From Pseudisothecium myosuroides (taxonomy: Eukaryota; Streptophyta; Bryopsida; Hypnales; Lembophyllaceae), in contig OX637290.1 in the NCBI GenBank assembly GCA_951799445.1, positions 32,916,987-32,980,986 on the forward strand: a stretch of 64,000 bases of DNA, in the 5' to 3' direction. Shown here one piece after another: positions 21,851 through 34,490 of this stretch. Position numbers and translations under genes: made by a program. The number at the start of each line of letters is the position of its first letter. Within the stretch, counting starts at the first letter, position 1. The notes under the pieces are model-generated. The model was not told the origin of the DNA. It searched no databases and was given only the letters and a program-made list of their open reading frames with translations.

Positions 21851-23505
21851 TTAACTAAGCAATCAAACAACTAAATTAAACTAAGGATTTTTAAGGTTTG
21901 TAGAATAACAAAGCAAACAACTAAACAAAATAAAGGTTAAACTAACGGCTAAAGGTTGGGAAATTTCTAAACTAAGCAACTAAACTAAATGGGGGGTTTT
22001 GAGGATTTATGGGCAAAAGTGATAGACCAAACAAAACTCTAAAACTTGTGACTTGACAATGAGAGCAAAACAATGCAATGAGCAATTTCCGGCGGAAGAA
22101 AGGGAACCACTGGGCGTGAGTTGTTGGCTTAAGTAGCCAACACACCAAGGGTGTTTTTCCCAATTATTCCTTCAAGTTCAAAGTAAATCCTAATTGAGGT
22201 AAAAGCTTCGTCGTGCGGGAGCAACCCCAGGCTAAACTCGTCAATTATAGTTCCAAGCGGCTATAGAAATGTCTTAATTCTTAAAGAAGGTACTCATGAA
22301 AGTGTTTAAACCGAACATTAAGGACTAAATAATTCCCAAGGTCTCCGGATGTTTTAATTCCTAAATGAGGTTTACATGAAAGTGTTTAAACCGAAAAGTA
22401 GGAATTAAGTCAAACCAAACTTTGTTATACAACGAAGTTTGGCTCGTATTTTGAGTGTTGGAATCTTTTGGCAAAGATGTCGCAGCACAGAGTAAGTGAA
22501 TTCCCTGTTATACTCCCAAAAACCACTCTAAAGCATAACAAAATGACTCTAAAGATCAAACCCACGAGATTCTGTGAAGTGTCTAGCTCTATTCCGAACT
22601 TAAGCTCAGTCAGTATCCAATTTCTACTTTCCGGTCCTAGATCTAAAACCGGAAACAACAACACACCGAAAACAACGACCAGACCTTTCTCTATTTCTTC
22701 CGGCCTGTCAAGCTATTCGGTCCTGTAAATCTACTACAACCCAGGATCCTACAACTTCTGATCCTGGTACTCCTCTGGACCGATCCGATCCGGTCCCCTC
22801 ACACGTACTCTCACTACACTCCGGTTTAGTTTTGCCTCTGTTTCACCATCAGAGGGTTCGCCGCTTGTTTTTGAGAGTGGCAGGCCCGCCACTCCTTCCG
22901 TGACTTATAGTGGCTGAAGACCCACTTCTCTAATCCACTACTTCCTACACTAGTGCGGATCCGGTTTGATCTCTCACAGCCACCCGGACAACAATCCGGT
23001 TTGCAGGTCACACAAAGACCCCCCGTACGATCCTCTCATATTACAACGACCTTGATGCCAAGTTCCCTCCGTGCGAAGTTAGGTGATTACAAGCGAACTC
23101 GTTTGTTCCAACATCAACTAAAGTCCTTCCGTTTACCAACTAGGGCAGCAAGACCTCACGGGAGATCGGACACTCCACCGGATTTCCTATCCAGGAGTTC
23201 TAGTGCGACTAAGGACTCCTTCCCTATCCGCCTAGCCTAACAACGGTTTTCTCGCCCAGAATCGTGAACTGTAGAGGCGCTGAGGAACTGAAATCCGCTT
23301 CCAACACTTAGAATACCCACTCACATGCACATAAGAGCAAAACAAACACACCAAGGGGAGAAATCTCTCTAGAATCTGCACACATCTTCCTAACTTCTCA
23401 CCAAAACAGCTCTGCCACGCGCGGGAGAGACGTACAACAAGAAATCAATAGAAAACGCACAAAAACTCAAGGGAAAAGACTCGCAGTCTCCTTCGCAGAG
23501 ACTGA

Positions 23506-23513
23506 CTATATAC
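23506..23513 (-). promoter_or_regulatory. Second TATA box of D1, after the ORF
   Basis: GTATATAG on the minus strand, 165 bp after the ORF stop, is repeated in D' near 36615. It is in the same relative position as the TTTTTAAG box of family C and would start a transcript covering the roughly 1-kb leader. Confidence 0.5.
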
Positions 23514-23676
23514 ATTTTAAAACTCAAAAGTCAACACAAAGGGGCCCGGAAAGTCCGCGCGGAACTTTCGGTCCCTGCCGAGCCGGCCAGACCGGAAAAC
23601 ATCCGATCCAGACCAGCCATACCGGACCAAATCCGGTCCGGTCCTAACTAACAAATATTTACAACTAAAATCCTAA

Positions 23677-25446
23677 CTATCCTATCATAACCGGATCTAC
23701 TCCTTGATCCGTTCCTTTGTCCATGACTTGGTCTTCGCCTTGGTCCACGCTCTGATCTTGATCCTCACCCTGATCTGGGGTCAGATCCATACTTTGATCT
23801 TTCCCCGGGTTCAGTGTGGGACTTCTAGGTGGTTCCGCTCCAAGCTGCTCGGAGACGTCCGTCAAGTTCCGGTTCCGCTCCCCGGTTTCACGTTCTGGGA
23901 GATCCGGTGACGAATCCAAGTTGATGGTATGCGCGAGCTTCCTCCCACTCTTTTTTGACTGGGGAGTCCGATTCTTTCCTTCCGTCGGAATGCCCACGTT
24001 CGGAAAAGACCCGGGCATTGAAAGGTCGGACAGATGGAACGACCGTGACAACGTCACTCCGTTCAGCTTCCTGCTGCTCTCTTCCATCCGGTTTGCAGCC
24101 TCTCGCGCTTCCATCATGACTAACTCCACCTTCTCGGAGTAGTCCGTCAAAATACGGACCAACCTGGTTCCGGATATCTTCTTCTCCTTGAGGACTCCCT
24201 CGTCAAACAGCTTTGACTTGGTGACGGCCTCTCCGGTTGCCCCAAATGTGGCCTTCACGTCCTCGGCTACTTTCCGGGTAGCTTCCGCCATCTCCCGTGT
24301 GGTAGCCATGTCCTCCTTGAGGAGCAACATTTCCGTCTTCAACAACTCGTTCTCTTCTTGGAGTCGTCGTATCTCCGCTTCTTGCTTCCGGATCTCATCC
24401 GGGCTGGAGATGAAATCTGCAACCACTCCCGCAAGGTTGCTGTCTGTTGGTGCTCCCACCAGCTCGCTGATCTGGTTCAGAATCAGCTTCTTTACCGTCC
24501 AGTCTGCTCGTACATCGCTCAGGATGTTGATCAGCTGGTGGAACGGATCCGTCGGATCCGATCCGGAAGGACCCGGTTCTCCAAAAACCGGTTTCTTCCC
24601 TGGGTTGGAGGTCTCAGCCGGAGGGGTTGGGGTTCCTCTCCGGTGAGGAGGCGTCGTCTTCTGCCGCTTGTGCTGCGATCGGAGTTGCTCCTCCTCTTCT
24701 TCTTCTTCCTCCTCGGAACCGGATACTTCTTCCTATTCTTCTTCTTCCGATTTCGATTCTCCATACTTCAGGAGTGACTCCTGAGTCTTCCACTCCTTCT
24801 CCTCCGTATCCGTGAGGAGTTGATTGTGCTTGTACAGATGGACAAGGTAGGGACTCAATGGAGTCGGTCTACTTCCTCCGATCTTCGGAATTAGACGGTT
24901 GACCAGATCGAATAAAATCCTGGCCCAGTCTACTTTCCGTTCCCCGCTCAGGGCTCCAAAAATGAGGTTCCCAATGGCAATGGTCACCCTCGTCGGCTTA
25001 TCCGGGTGGATGATCGGAACCAGGAACTGGAGAAGGTTCCGATGCCGATCGTCCAGACAATCCGCGACCGCGTGCCTGTCCTTCGAGTCTACGTCGCTCT
25101 GGAACTTCCCCCGCGTGTATCCTTCCTTCGAGGAGGCCATCCCTCGACCTCCGGACCGGAATCCGTACACGGCCTTCCACATCTCTTCCGTCCAACTGCT
25201 CGGAATTCCGCGGATGGTCTTGTCAAACTGATTCGAGAGTTTTCCCAACAGCTCTCGAATCATCCGTTCCTCCCTAAACCCCCAGGGTTTATCGATCAGC
25301 CCTCCGCAACCCATCTTGGCGAGATCCTCTATCAGGTTGTCCTTTTCCTTCTCTTCTACTAGAATAATCGGACACACCTTCCGGAGTTTCACTTCTACTG
25401 CGGAGGAACTGGACGGCCCTGCTCTACTCTTGCGGAGCTGAGGCAT
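23677..25446 (-). pseudogene. D-family coiled-coil protein, 590 codons with one in-frame TAG
   Basis: Homologue of the C2 protein. I use the ATG at 25444-25446 (MPQLRKSR). The N-terminal domain matches C2 clearly: GLIDKPWGF, NQFDKTIRG, SSWTEEMWKAVYGF, KPTRVTIAIGNLIFGAL, LSPYLVHLYKH. At 24733-24735 (codon 238) a TAG interrupts a run of glutamates; the same frame then continues (EEVSGSEEEEE ...) through the coiled coil to the end (DPVMIG). Original codon was CAG or GAG. The C-terminal repeat of DQGEDQ-type units is peculiar to family D. It would make a full-length protein only if the TAG is suppressed. Confidence 0.75.
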
Positions 25447-25723
25447 GGACACGAGCTGTGCTAAACCGGATTCTCACTGAGGCTACCTTTCCCTCTCTTA
25501 GCCGCACGTCCCGTTTCTCACCTTCGCTCTTCCGATCTCAACCGAAATACCTCTAAACCTGCAACACACGCTAAAGCGCTGCGCGCTCTAACACACTAAC
25601 ACGCACACACAAACCAACTCACAAAACAAGGGAGCAAAGCGCTGGGGAGGGAAGCTAAGTACAAGCTGGAGCGAGATTTCCGCAAACAAAGATTGAAAAA
25701 GAGTGGCCACTGGATTGGTCAGC

Positions 25724-25733
25724 CTATATATAG
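25724..25733 (-). promoter_or_regulatory. TATA box of the D1 ORF
   Basis: CTATATATAG on the minus strand lies about 280 bp before the ATG. Confidence 0.6.
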
Positions 25734-26310
25734 TCTGATCTGTCATCATGACCAAATCCGTTCCTGACCCAATCCGTTCCAATTCAGATCCGCTCCAACT
25801 CTTATCCGGTTTAGATTCAGATCGAATCCGGATTGTCACCTATTCCGTTCCGTAGTTAATTTCCGGTTTCCTGTTACCTCTTGCTTGAATCTGGATACCA
25901 GATCACGGTTTCCGTTCAAAGATTTAGATAACTTACAAAAAACCAAAAATTCGCACTGCGACAAAAGACTAGCTTCACCGCCTTAAAAATTCTTAATTCA
26001 AACTATTGCGAAAACACGAAATTAGTATGTGACAAGGTATGCAAGTTTTTTGGGGATGAAGCCTCCCAAAAATATAAACTTAGTGTGGTTGTGAAGGTTG
26101 AAAGGAAACCCCGAGTCCTTAACCGAATCCTCCACTAAAAGAAAACAAAAAGAACAAAAATGAGCAAAGATGACCAAAATTTGGTCTAGCTTAATTGCTT
26201 CCGACAAAGCCGGTAAGCAAATGGAACAAAGAAAGAGTGTCTGTACTCCGACAGAGTGTCGGTAGGCAGATAATGAACAAAATGGGGTACGACAAACTTC
26301 GCGGGGAGGC

Positions 26311-26319
26311 CTTATATAC
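26311..26319 (-). promoter_or_regulatory. TATA box of element F
   Basis: GTATATAAGG on the minus strand, comparable to CCTATATAAGGGCCCC in H (33290-33300) and G (37989-37999). Confidence 0.55.
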
Positions 26320-27889
26320 TTGCTAGAAGGCCCCACTACTTAGTTTACCATGAGATATTTGGTCTTTTTATTCAAAAATTAACCTAAACTAAATTCTAAA
26401 CTACCCTAAGATATTTCCAAAATAATCTTTGTTTAATCTTTAGAATTTTCTAGAACAAGCCTTAATTAGAAAGGAAATCTTGTCCAAATAAAATCTAAGA
26501 TTTTTCCCAAAGATATTTAGGAATTTAACTATTTTGACTTTGAGATATTTTGCAAACAACCCTAGGATATTTCCAAATATTCTTAATTTAATCTAAATTG
26601 GCTTTTAAAGGAAAGATTTGAAATCTTAACTAAATCCAATCTTCGACTTTCACCAATATATTTTGTGAAATAACTTTGAATTACCGCTAATTACTCTAAA
26701 AAAGTCAACGCTACGACTGAACTCTTCCTATCTTCTTGAGAACAACTCCAAATTGAAAATCAATTGCCCCATCGCATTCAGAAGGCCCCAATTAGATTAG
26801 AAGACCCCCTACCTCCCACTTCCAGGCTGTAAATTCGTGTAAAAACCACTCCCGGTAACTTCAAAGAAAAATCAAAATCCCAGTTTATGGAATTTGCGTT
26901 TCCCGAGAAAATTGATTGGCCAGAGTTGCCTGGAAGGTTCTTGAGAGTAAGAAAACATTCCTTGTTCGCGACATTTGGACACCGTTAGCTCCTGATTTGC
27001 CGGTCAACCCGCCGCCATGTTGTAAATTCTTGTTAAATTCGATGTCGCCGTTGATTCTGGTACTTCTGACTATCGGAAAGTTTTCAAACTTGAGTGGTCG
27101 CTTATTTTATGTATAAAACTCTAATTTAATTTTTAGTGAGATTTTACCGCACTCTGGGTATTTTCTAGGAAATTACTATCAGTTTTTAAGGCGGTTGACT
27201 TCCCATGGAGTCATCGTGGAGTTTTGTAAAATCCCGATACTTTTGGGCAATCTTCTAGGAAGTGTTCAAAAGCTAAGGGCAAAACCAAACCTCCAATAAG
27301 GATGCTAAATTTAGCAGTTCCTTAATAATTTCCGCCCTAGGGGGAAATTAGTCTGGTACCGGGGTTTGTTGTGGATGATTAGTTTCGTTGTTGACCTCTT
27401 GGCATGCTTTTATCCTAAAAGCACCTTTTTGTGAGCTCCAATCATCTCGTCCTTCTTCTACTTTGCATTCTGGTTTGTATTCTTCAACATTTGTAGGTTT
27501 ACATAACTAGTCCAAATTTTACATGAATTGGATTTAGATACTTCTAAACCTGAACATAGACTTTATGATTCATCCAGGCTGTCACATGTGCTCACATGTC
27601 GAGTTTTACATGGACAGAACACTAGAACTGGCTAATTCTCACATCCTCACATCTCTCGTAAACGCTAATTTGGACTATAAGATACTAAACTAAGACCTAA
27701 ACCTAGAAAAGCATTATATTTTGTGCTTCCTGTGATTTTAGGACAACTTCTCGCTAATCTGGCAGGGACTTCTACCAAACTCCTCTCAACTACTAATTCA
27801 TACTATTTTTGCATGAATTTATACTAAAAACTAACAATAAATCGCGAAAAATAAACCCAGAGCTCCAAGTGCTAACTTGAGGGCTCACA

Positions 27890-28785
27890 GATTGCCCAAA
27901 AAACAAGATTGTCCATAGCTTTTTGGTTACCAGTCCAAATAAAATGAATCAAAAGCTTCATATGAAGACAAAAAAATTTAATTTTTTTGTGGTTTCAATT
28001 AAAAAAATTCAATTTTTTGTGGTTTCTATTGAGCTGCGCCTCGAGTTGCTTTTTGGACTTAGGATGGCATAACTTTTGCTTCCAGGCACTGATTGAAATA
28101 AAATTATATTTTGTGAAAGATAATTTGATTTCTTATCTTTAAAAAAAATTTCAAAAAATCTAGTCAAAAATTGAAAACACATTAGCCTACTTGAAAACCC
28201 CAAAGTCCCATGTAGGGACTTTGGGACTTTAGGGGTTAAAAAAATACTACATATTCTAAATGCAAAGTGCCGAGGTCTATGTATTGAATTTGAATTTTCT
28301 TCTGCAAATACTTTGTAGTTTTTGTCAAACAATTTATCCTAGTTATTCACAAGAATAAAGTTGAATTTAAACCCCTAAAGGACCAAGAGTCATCTAGGGA
28401 GTTCAAATAGGTATCTACAATCTCAATTTTCATCATTTTAAATTTATTTTTTTTCAAATAGAAGAATACATCAGCTTTGTGGGAATATAATTTTTTTTCA
28501 ATTGGTGTCTGAAAGCAAAAGTTATGCCACCCTCAACCAAGAATGAAGGTCGACGGGCAACACAAAAATCACAAAAAGTCAAAATTAGAATTAAATTTTT
28601 TTCTTTCAAATATTTTATTTTTGTCTACATGTGAAGCTTTGATTCATACTATTTGGACTAGTAATGAGAAAGTTATGGACAACCTTGTTTTTGAGCAAAC
28701 TGTGGGCGCTAGATTATCCACCTTTGGTAATAGAGCAAACACCGACCAGGTTCTATGCCTTTATCCACATTTTTAATATATGGGG
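27890..28785. repeat. Dispersed repeat J (J2, right part) with an internal inverted repeat
   Basis: Continues J2 after F. Sequences near 27905-28150 (GTCCAAATAAAATGAATCAAAAGCTTC, CATAACTTTTGCTTCC) recur inverted at about 28470-28735 (GAAGCTTTGATTCATACTATTTGGAC, GCAAAAGTTATGCC). No gene supported. Confidence 0.6.
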
Positions 28786-29079
28786 GTGATGTGAGCGTGG
28801 TCCATTGTGCCTTCCAAGCAATGGATCTTTTTTGCTAATGTTTCCTAAGTGTCGTGGATGGCAGCGAGTAATTAGAATGCATGTAGTAACTCACAAGGTA
28901 ACTGCAATGCCCAAGGGTAATGGTAAAATTCTAACTCTCTAATTATCTATCCTATGTCGAGGGTAGATTGGGTAGTTGGCGTCATTTCTAATGTCCCTAA
29001 CTACGTACAAAAGGGGAACCCCTATGTTCCTTCCATGAACCTCTAAGGCTATCTTGGGTTTTTAAAACTCCACCTTGAA

Positions 29080-29900
29080 GTTCTACTTTTAAAAGCTATT
29101 CCTAAAGTTTCAACCCCTACTCTAACTTTTAACTTCTACGTGTATTCTAGATTTTTTAACTTCCCAAACTAATTAGAGAATTTAACTTTAAAATTTAATG
29201 CTACCGTTTGACTTTGTTTTGACTTTTGACTCCCAGTTTTTACTCCTAAACTAACTCTAAAATTTACCTTCTAAAGTTAACTCTATGTTTTGACTTTAAC
29301 TTCAAGGTTTCACTTCCCTATTTTATTCTAAATTTACCCTCTATGTATAACTCTAGGTTTTTGACTTTTAACTCTAAATTTTTACTTCTAAAATTAATCC
29401 CAAAATTTACCCTTGAATTTTAACTCTATGGTTTGACTTTTAACTCTAGGTTTTTACTCCTAAATTAACTCTAAAATTTAACCACTACCTTTTAACTTTT
29501 AACTTCTACTCTTAGCTTTTCACTTTAACTTTTTACTTTACCGATTGACTCTAAAGTTTAACCTTTAAATTTAATCTTAACTTTTGACTTTAGGCTTTTG
29601 ACTTTCTACTTCCCAATTTACTCCTAACGTTTTAATCCTAGATTCACTCTAAATGTTACCCTCCTAAATTTAATTCCAACTTTTAACTCTAGGGTTTTGA
29701 CTTCTACTTCCTACTCTACTTTTTACTTCCCAAAGTTAACTCCAAATTTCGACTTTTGAATTTTAACTTCCCTAATTAAAATCTTAATTTAACTCTAGAT
29801 TTTTAACTGTTATTTGATCTTTAATTTTAATCCTAAATTCTCCTTCTAATCTAATCCTAATTTCTGTCCATTGTTCCTTGTGGATCAAATTTAATTAAAA
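29080..29900. repeat. Degenerate TTTTAACTCTAGG / TTTTGACTT repeats
   Basis: About 800 bp of irregular repeats built from TTAACTCTA, TTTTGACTTTTAACT and TTTACTCC. H carries the reverse orientation up to 35589. It lies after the splice donor of the mini-exon and so would be intronic. Confidence 0.6.
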
Positions 29901-30124
29901 TTCCTCCGTTTTACCCCCTACCGCTTAACTTAGCCTAACGCGGTCAGTTTACGGTCGAATCTTAAGTGTAATATGTTTTTGGAAACCTCTATCACTAATC
30001 TATAACTTTTTGAATCTAAACTTCTAATTTGCACTAATCTCGCATGCTAATCACGCTCTAAGGGCTGATTAGGAAAATAAATGCTAATTAGGGAGAAACA
30101 TCAAAGATTAAATTAAAAACTCAC

Positions 30125-30187
30125 CTCTTCACTACTGGTGTCGGAAATATCTTCGTCCACGTCCACGTGTACATCTTTACGCTCCAT
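30125..30187 (-). CDS. Mini-exon of element G (21 codons) with GTGAGT donor
   Basis: MERKDVHVDVDEDISDTSS plus two Glu, then the donor GTGAGT. Nearly identical to the mini-exon of H. It is the only coding-like conserved part found so far in this family. Confidence 0.5.
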
Positions 30188-30974
30188 GGTAGTCTTTGGC
30201 TTTGTTTTGAATTTTTTCCAAGCTCACCACTTATTTTAGAAAATATTACAATTTTTGATGATCTAAACTCCTTCTTTCCCTTCCTCCTTTCTTTCCCTTC
30301 TTCCTCTTTCTTCTACACTAGCACTATTCCACCTAAGCTTTTATGAGACTTACACTATGGTTTCAAACTACGAGAAGGGTTTAAATGGTCCTCCTACCCT
30401 CTTACACAACTTTGTTTTGTGTCATCCTAATCCTCCTCCCATCGGTCACTATGAATTCTCAAGATTTCCTTTCCTAAGCCTACCTACTCCTAACCTAGGC
30501 TACTATTTATCGTCTCCCACCTTTGCTTGCCTACTTCGTCTCCTCCTTCTCTAACCTCCTTCCATTGTATGCAGGTGTGTTTGGTGAGAGTGTGTGCAGG
30601 TGTGCTTGGTGAGAGTGTGTGCAGGTGCAAGGGTTCTCCACTTTTTCCTCCCTCTTTCCTTGTATTTTTTGTGTCAACTCTAAACCTACTCCAACCCCTA
30701 GTTTAGCAAATAATCCGTCCAACCTTCTTGGTTTTGTTTTAGTTTTGTTTTGATTTTTAGAAAATCAGAAACAAAAAAAAATGCAATAAAAAAAAGGAGA
30801 GTTCGGTGCTGGGGCCCCAACGGCCTGTCCACCACGGCCTGGCCCTCCGGCTGGTCGGCAGGGGCTGGCTGGCTGGCTGGGAGGTCGGGAAGTTTTTATT
30901 TTTTTATTTTTATATTTTTATATTTTTTTAAAATAAAAAATAAACAAATCAAACGGGGACCAGCTGGTTGCTTG

Positions 30975-31265
30975 TTCCGATTTGATGGCCTGGCTGATGC
31001 TGGTTTGGATGGCCTGGACCGATGTTGGTTTGATGGCCTGGATTGATGCTGGTTTTGATGGCCTGGATTGATGCTGGTTTGATGGCCTGGACTGATGTTT
31101 GGGCTAAAACTATTCTTACAAAAATAAAACTAAGGTAGCTAGACTTGCAAAAACTAAGGGTAGCTGGACTTTTGCAAAAACTAAAGGTAGCTGGACTTTG
31201 CAAAAACTAAAGGTAGCTGGACTTTGCAAAAAAAAACTAAGGGTAGCTGGACTTTGTAAAAAACT
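30975..31265. repeat. Two minisatellites in G
   Basis: About five copies of GGATTGATGCTGGTTTGATGGCCT (25-27 bp) at 30975-31105 are followed by about five copies of GGTAGCTGGACTTTGCAAAAACTAAA (about 31 bp) at 31130-31260. Confidence 0.8.
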
Positions 31266-31561
31266 CAAAGTAACCAGATTTTTTGCACCATAACTCTAAG
31301 GTATTAAAACTAAGGCAAGGCTAGTTTTGCCAAAGAGCCGGAAATTGTTGACAATTTACATATCTTGGAAGCTAAACTCTGGGCTTTCCCAAGGAGGTCT
31401 TGGAAACTAGACTTTGGAATCTAAGGCTATGGAGGTTCAAAGCTTTGCCATAAGATTGGGCTTAACACCAACTTTAGGACTCGTGGCACTCCACGGGTTC
31501 AAAGCTCCGCCGTCTAAGAGTATTTTAACACACACTGTAGGACTTGACGTTGTCACTAGTT

Positions 31562-31880
31562 CAAAGCTTCGCCGCCGTGAGGGGTGGTCCACACCACAAG
31601 GGGAATATTAGAAGAAGGTATAAAGACAAACTTAAGAAACACACGTGACAAAGCCAAAGCTTCACCGTCCCGAGGGGGGGTCCACGCAACAAGGGGGATA
31701 CTAGAAGAAGATAGAAAAGACAACTTAGAAACACATGTGACAAAGCCAAAGCTTCGCCGTCCCGAGGGGGGTTCCACGCAACAAGGGAAAGAATAGAAGA
31801 GGATAGAAAAGACAAACTTGGAAACACATGCGACAGCCAAAGCTTCGCCGTCCCGAGGGAGGGTCCACGCAACAAGGGAA
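31562..31880. repeat. 91-93 bp tandem repeat in G
   Basis: CAAAGCTTCGCCG recurs at 31562, 31655, 31747 and 31838 (93, 92 and 91 bp apart). H has fewer copies of the same unit near 33740-33860, so copy number changed after the two elements diverged. The frames across it are repeat artefacts. Confidence 0.8.
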
Positions 31881-33289
31881 AGATTAGGAGAGGGTGAGGA
31901 CACGTAAGTGAGGAAAACACACGTTTTAGTATACGTAAAGATACACAACTTCACAAGCTAAAGGCCCCCCAAAGCGGCATTGCTAAGATACGTTGGGAGA
32001 TTGTGAGCTTCTAATTTGTCACTTGGGACTTGTAGAATTATTTTTTTGGAAATTTGCAATTTAAAGTTGATAAAAGTATAGAAAAACCCATAAAAAGAGT
32101 GTAGAACCGAAATAGGGTTGTGTCATACCCATTATAGTATTTGGTCTAGATTTGTGTTTTTACTTAGAATCCCCCAAACCTTGCCTAAAAATAGTATAGA
32201 AATAACGAAAAGGTTAGATTTAGAGGATTCGAGTCACACAGCCCCAAAAAAGCTAAATCCCACCATGAATGTGGCGATTCATGGCTAGGTCGGTCCGAGG
32301 GATCCACAACGAGGCCACTAGGTCGGGTCCTAGAGTTAGATTTAGAATTTTCCATTAGATCGACGAATTCTCGAAATCTCGATTGTTAGCATGCAGGAGC
32401 CACTCACGCAAGACTGGGCCCGTGGAGGAATCTACAGCCCAAGGATGGTGTTCTAGGGTGAATCCCATGCCAAGAGTCCAACGGCAAAATCGGTTCGCCA
32501 AGATTCCTCCACCTGCAGAAGATTCCCGCACCGTTGCTAATTCGAGGAGATGGCCAGTTTTAAATCTCCATTGACCAATCGTGCCAGGTACGGAAACACA
32601 TCCACACGTCTTTCATGCGACTCCCTGAGAGGTCACGTGAAAAATCCCAGCATCTTCCGACTTGTAGAAGAACCTTTTCCGGGTGGTCAACCCTCCTAAC
32701 CTCCAACGGGAATTTCATGGAAATTACCCAGGTTACAATAAAATCTCACTAAAAATTAGACTAGCTTGTTTTATGTTAATAATGCGCTCCGTGAAGTTTC
32801 ACGACATTCCGATAGCGGCAAGTACCCAAACCGGCGAGATTCCTCAGGAATTAACCACGTGGCGGGGTCCCCGTCGCGTTGACCGGCATCCCGGGACCAT
32901 ACGATGGCAAAACGAAGTCAACCAAAAGTCCTTCCCGACTCTCTCGCACCTACCGGAGACCCTAGGCTATTCACATTTCTCAAAATAGGAGACCCCCAAG
33001 ATCTAGGATTTTACCACGATTTGGTTTTTAAACTAAATTAGCCTACGATGGGTTTTTGGCCTCGGTACGGGGGAGAAGGAAGTCTCGGACTAAACACGGC
33101 GATCTGGATCCAACGGCACAATCCGTTTGGCGATTGGAGCTAATCTCCAAAAGTTAGGATGTTGGTCCAGCATAGATGGTAGAAGTAGAAATTTAGGATG
33201 TAGGATGAAAATCTTTGAGGATGAGGATGAAAATCCCCGTTGATAAGGTTACTTTAGAGCTTTAGAGAGAGGGGTGAGCCCTTGGAAAA

Positions 33290-33300
33290 CCTATATAAGG
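33290..33300 (+). promoter_or_regulatory. TATA box of element H
   Basis: CCTATATAAGG followed by GCCCC and a CT-rich start region. Identical in G (reverse, 37989-37999). Confidence 0.65.
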
Positions 33301-34269
33301 GCCCCATTTCTCTCTCTAAAACACCCCCTCACTTTTGTTTGGGTCCGTGGGTCCAATTTGCTTTGGATATTTTGGCGTTTGAAGCCAAAAACCTCTACGG
33401 TGTTTTTGGAGCACTTTTTGCTCTATTGTTGCTAGATTTCAAGCTTTGAAGGTCCTTGGGGGTCCTTCTATCTTGCCTTGTGTACTTCTCGTGCGTTTGT
33501 TATATCCTTGTTATGAGTTAAGAGTCCTTGTTTCTCTCTTGTTGTACTTTTGTGAGCTAACTTGTGAGTTTAGGAGTCTTTTGGGGTCTTGTCCTAATCC
33601 TAAAGTCACCCCCCACCGTACCTTGGCGATGCCGCTTTGGGGGGCCTTTAGCTTGTGAAGTTGTGTGTCTTTACGTGTCCTAACCGTGTTGTTTTTCCTC
33701 ACTTGTGTATTCTCATCCTCTTCTAATCTTTCCCTTGTTGTGTGGACCCCCCCCTCGGGACGGCGAAGCTTTGGCTTTGTCACGTGTGTTCTTTAAGTTT
33801 GTCTTTTCTACCTTCTTCTAATATTCCCCTTGTTGTGTGAAACCCCGCTACGGCGGCGTAGCTTTGAACTAGTGACCACGTCAAGTCCTATAGTGTGTGT
33901 TAAAATAGTCTTAGACGGCGGAGCTTTGAACCCGTGAAGTGTTACAAGTCCTAAAGTTGGTGTTAAAACCAATTTTACGGCGGAGCCTTGAACCTCTATA
34001 GCCTTAGATTCCAAAGTCTAGTTTCCAAGACCTTCTTGGAAAAGTCCAGAGTTTAGCTTCCAAGATTGGTCACGAGTTTCTAGGAACAGAGTGACCATCC
34101 CGTAACACTTAGCTTAGGTGACCGTTCTAAAAATTTGGGGCCTAACTCCCCGGACGGCGAAGCTTTGATCCTGGCCCTAACCCCCTACTAAAAATCCAAT
34201 TTAAGTTTGTGTTAATGGGTTCCCCTAAGGGAACCTGGTTGTGTGGATTTTTTGGGAAGGGTAGCTAGT

Positions 34270-34490
34270 ACCCCTGACCAGTATACAGCCAGCATATCGG
34301 GCCAGCATACCGGCCAGCATACAGCTAGCCATACCGGACCGGCATACCAGACTAACTGGCAGCCAGCCATACAGCCAGCATACATCGGGTAGTCAGCTTA
34401 ACTGAGCTGAACATCAGCATCGGACTAGTCTGTTTGATTGAACTGAATATCAGCCATCGGGCTAGTTAGCTTGGCTAACTGAACTAAATT
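34270..34490. repeat. CCAGCATACCGG minisatellite in H
   Basis: Irregular copies of CAGCATACCGGNCAGCATACAGC. The flanking GGGGCCCCAAC block is shared with G, but G carries an unrelated minisatellite at the comparable place. Confidence 0.7.

Larger units (their letters stand above)
22478..25963 (-). mobile_element. Complete LTR-like element, family D (copy D1, 3486 bp)
   Basis: On the minus strand it runs from TGTCGCAGTGCG to GTGCTGCGACA. The duplication AAAGA flanks it at 22473-22477 and 25964-25968. The two ends form a short inverted repeat, TGTCGCAG. Content parallels C2: TATA box, one ORF, second TATA, long leader with the conserved 12-mer (one mismatch) and hairpin. It is nested in element F. 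Confidence 0.87.
19618..27889 (-). mobile_element. LTR-like element F, about 4.8 kb without nested D1
   Basis: Ends are TGTGAGTGTTTC at 19618 and GGGCTCACA at 27889, with GATTG duplicated at 19613-19617 and 27890-27894. Orientation is minus by comparison with G and H. In that direction it has a TATA box (26311-26319), a leader into which D1 is inserted, a minisatellite (21640-21850), a short ORF ending at a splice donor (20479-20550), then AT-rich degenerate repeats to the end. No reverse transcriptase or other transposition protein is visible, so it may be a solo LTR. Confidence 0.8.

Noticed and set aside
24531..24764. Arg/Lys-rich 77-codon frame opposite the D1 acidic region
   Set aside because: It is a shifted frame of the poly-Glu coding segment and is not conserved as a frame.
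32683..32988. 101-codon frame conserved in H and in G (38303-38608)
   Set aside because: It lies before the TATA box in the presumed U3 region, and the conservation equals that of the surrounding non-coding DNA, so it follows from element similarity.
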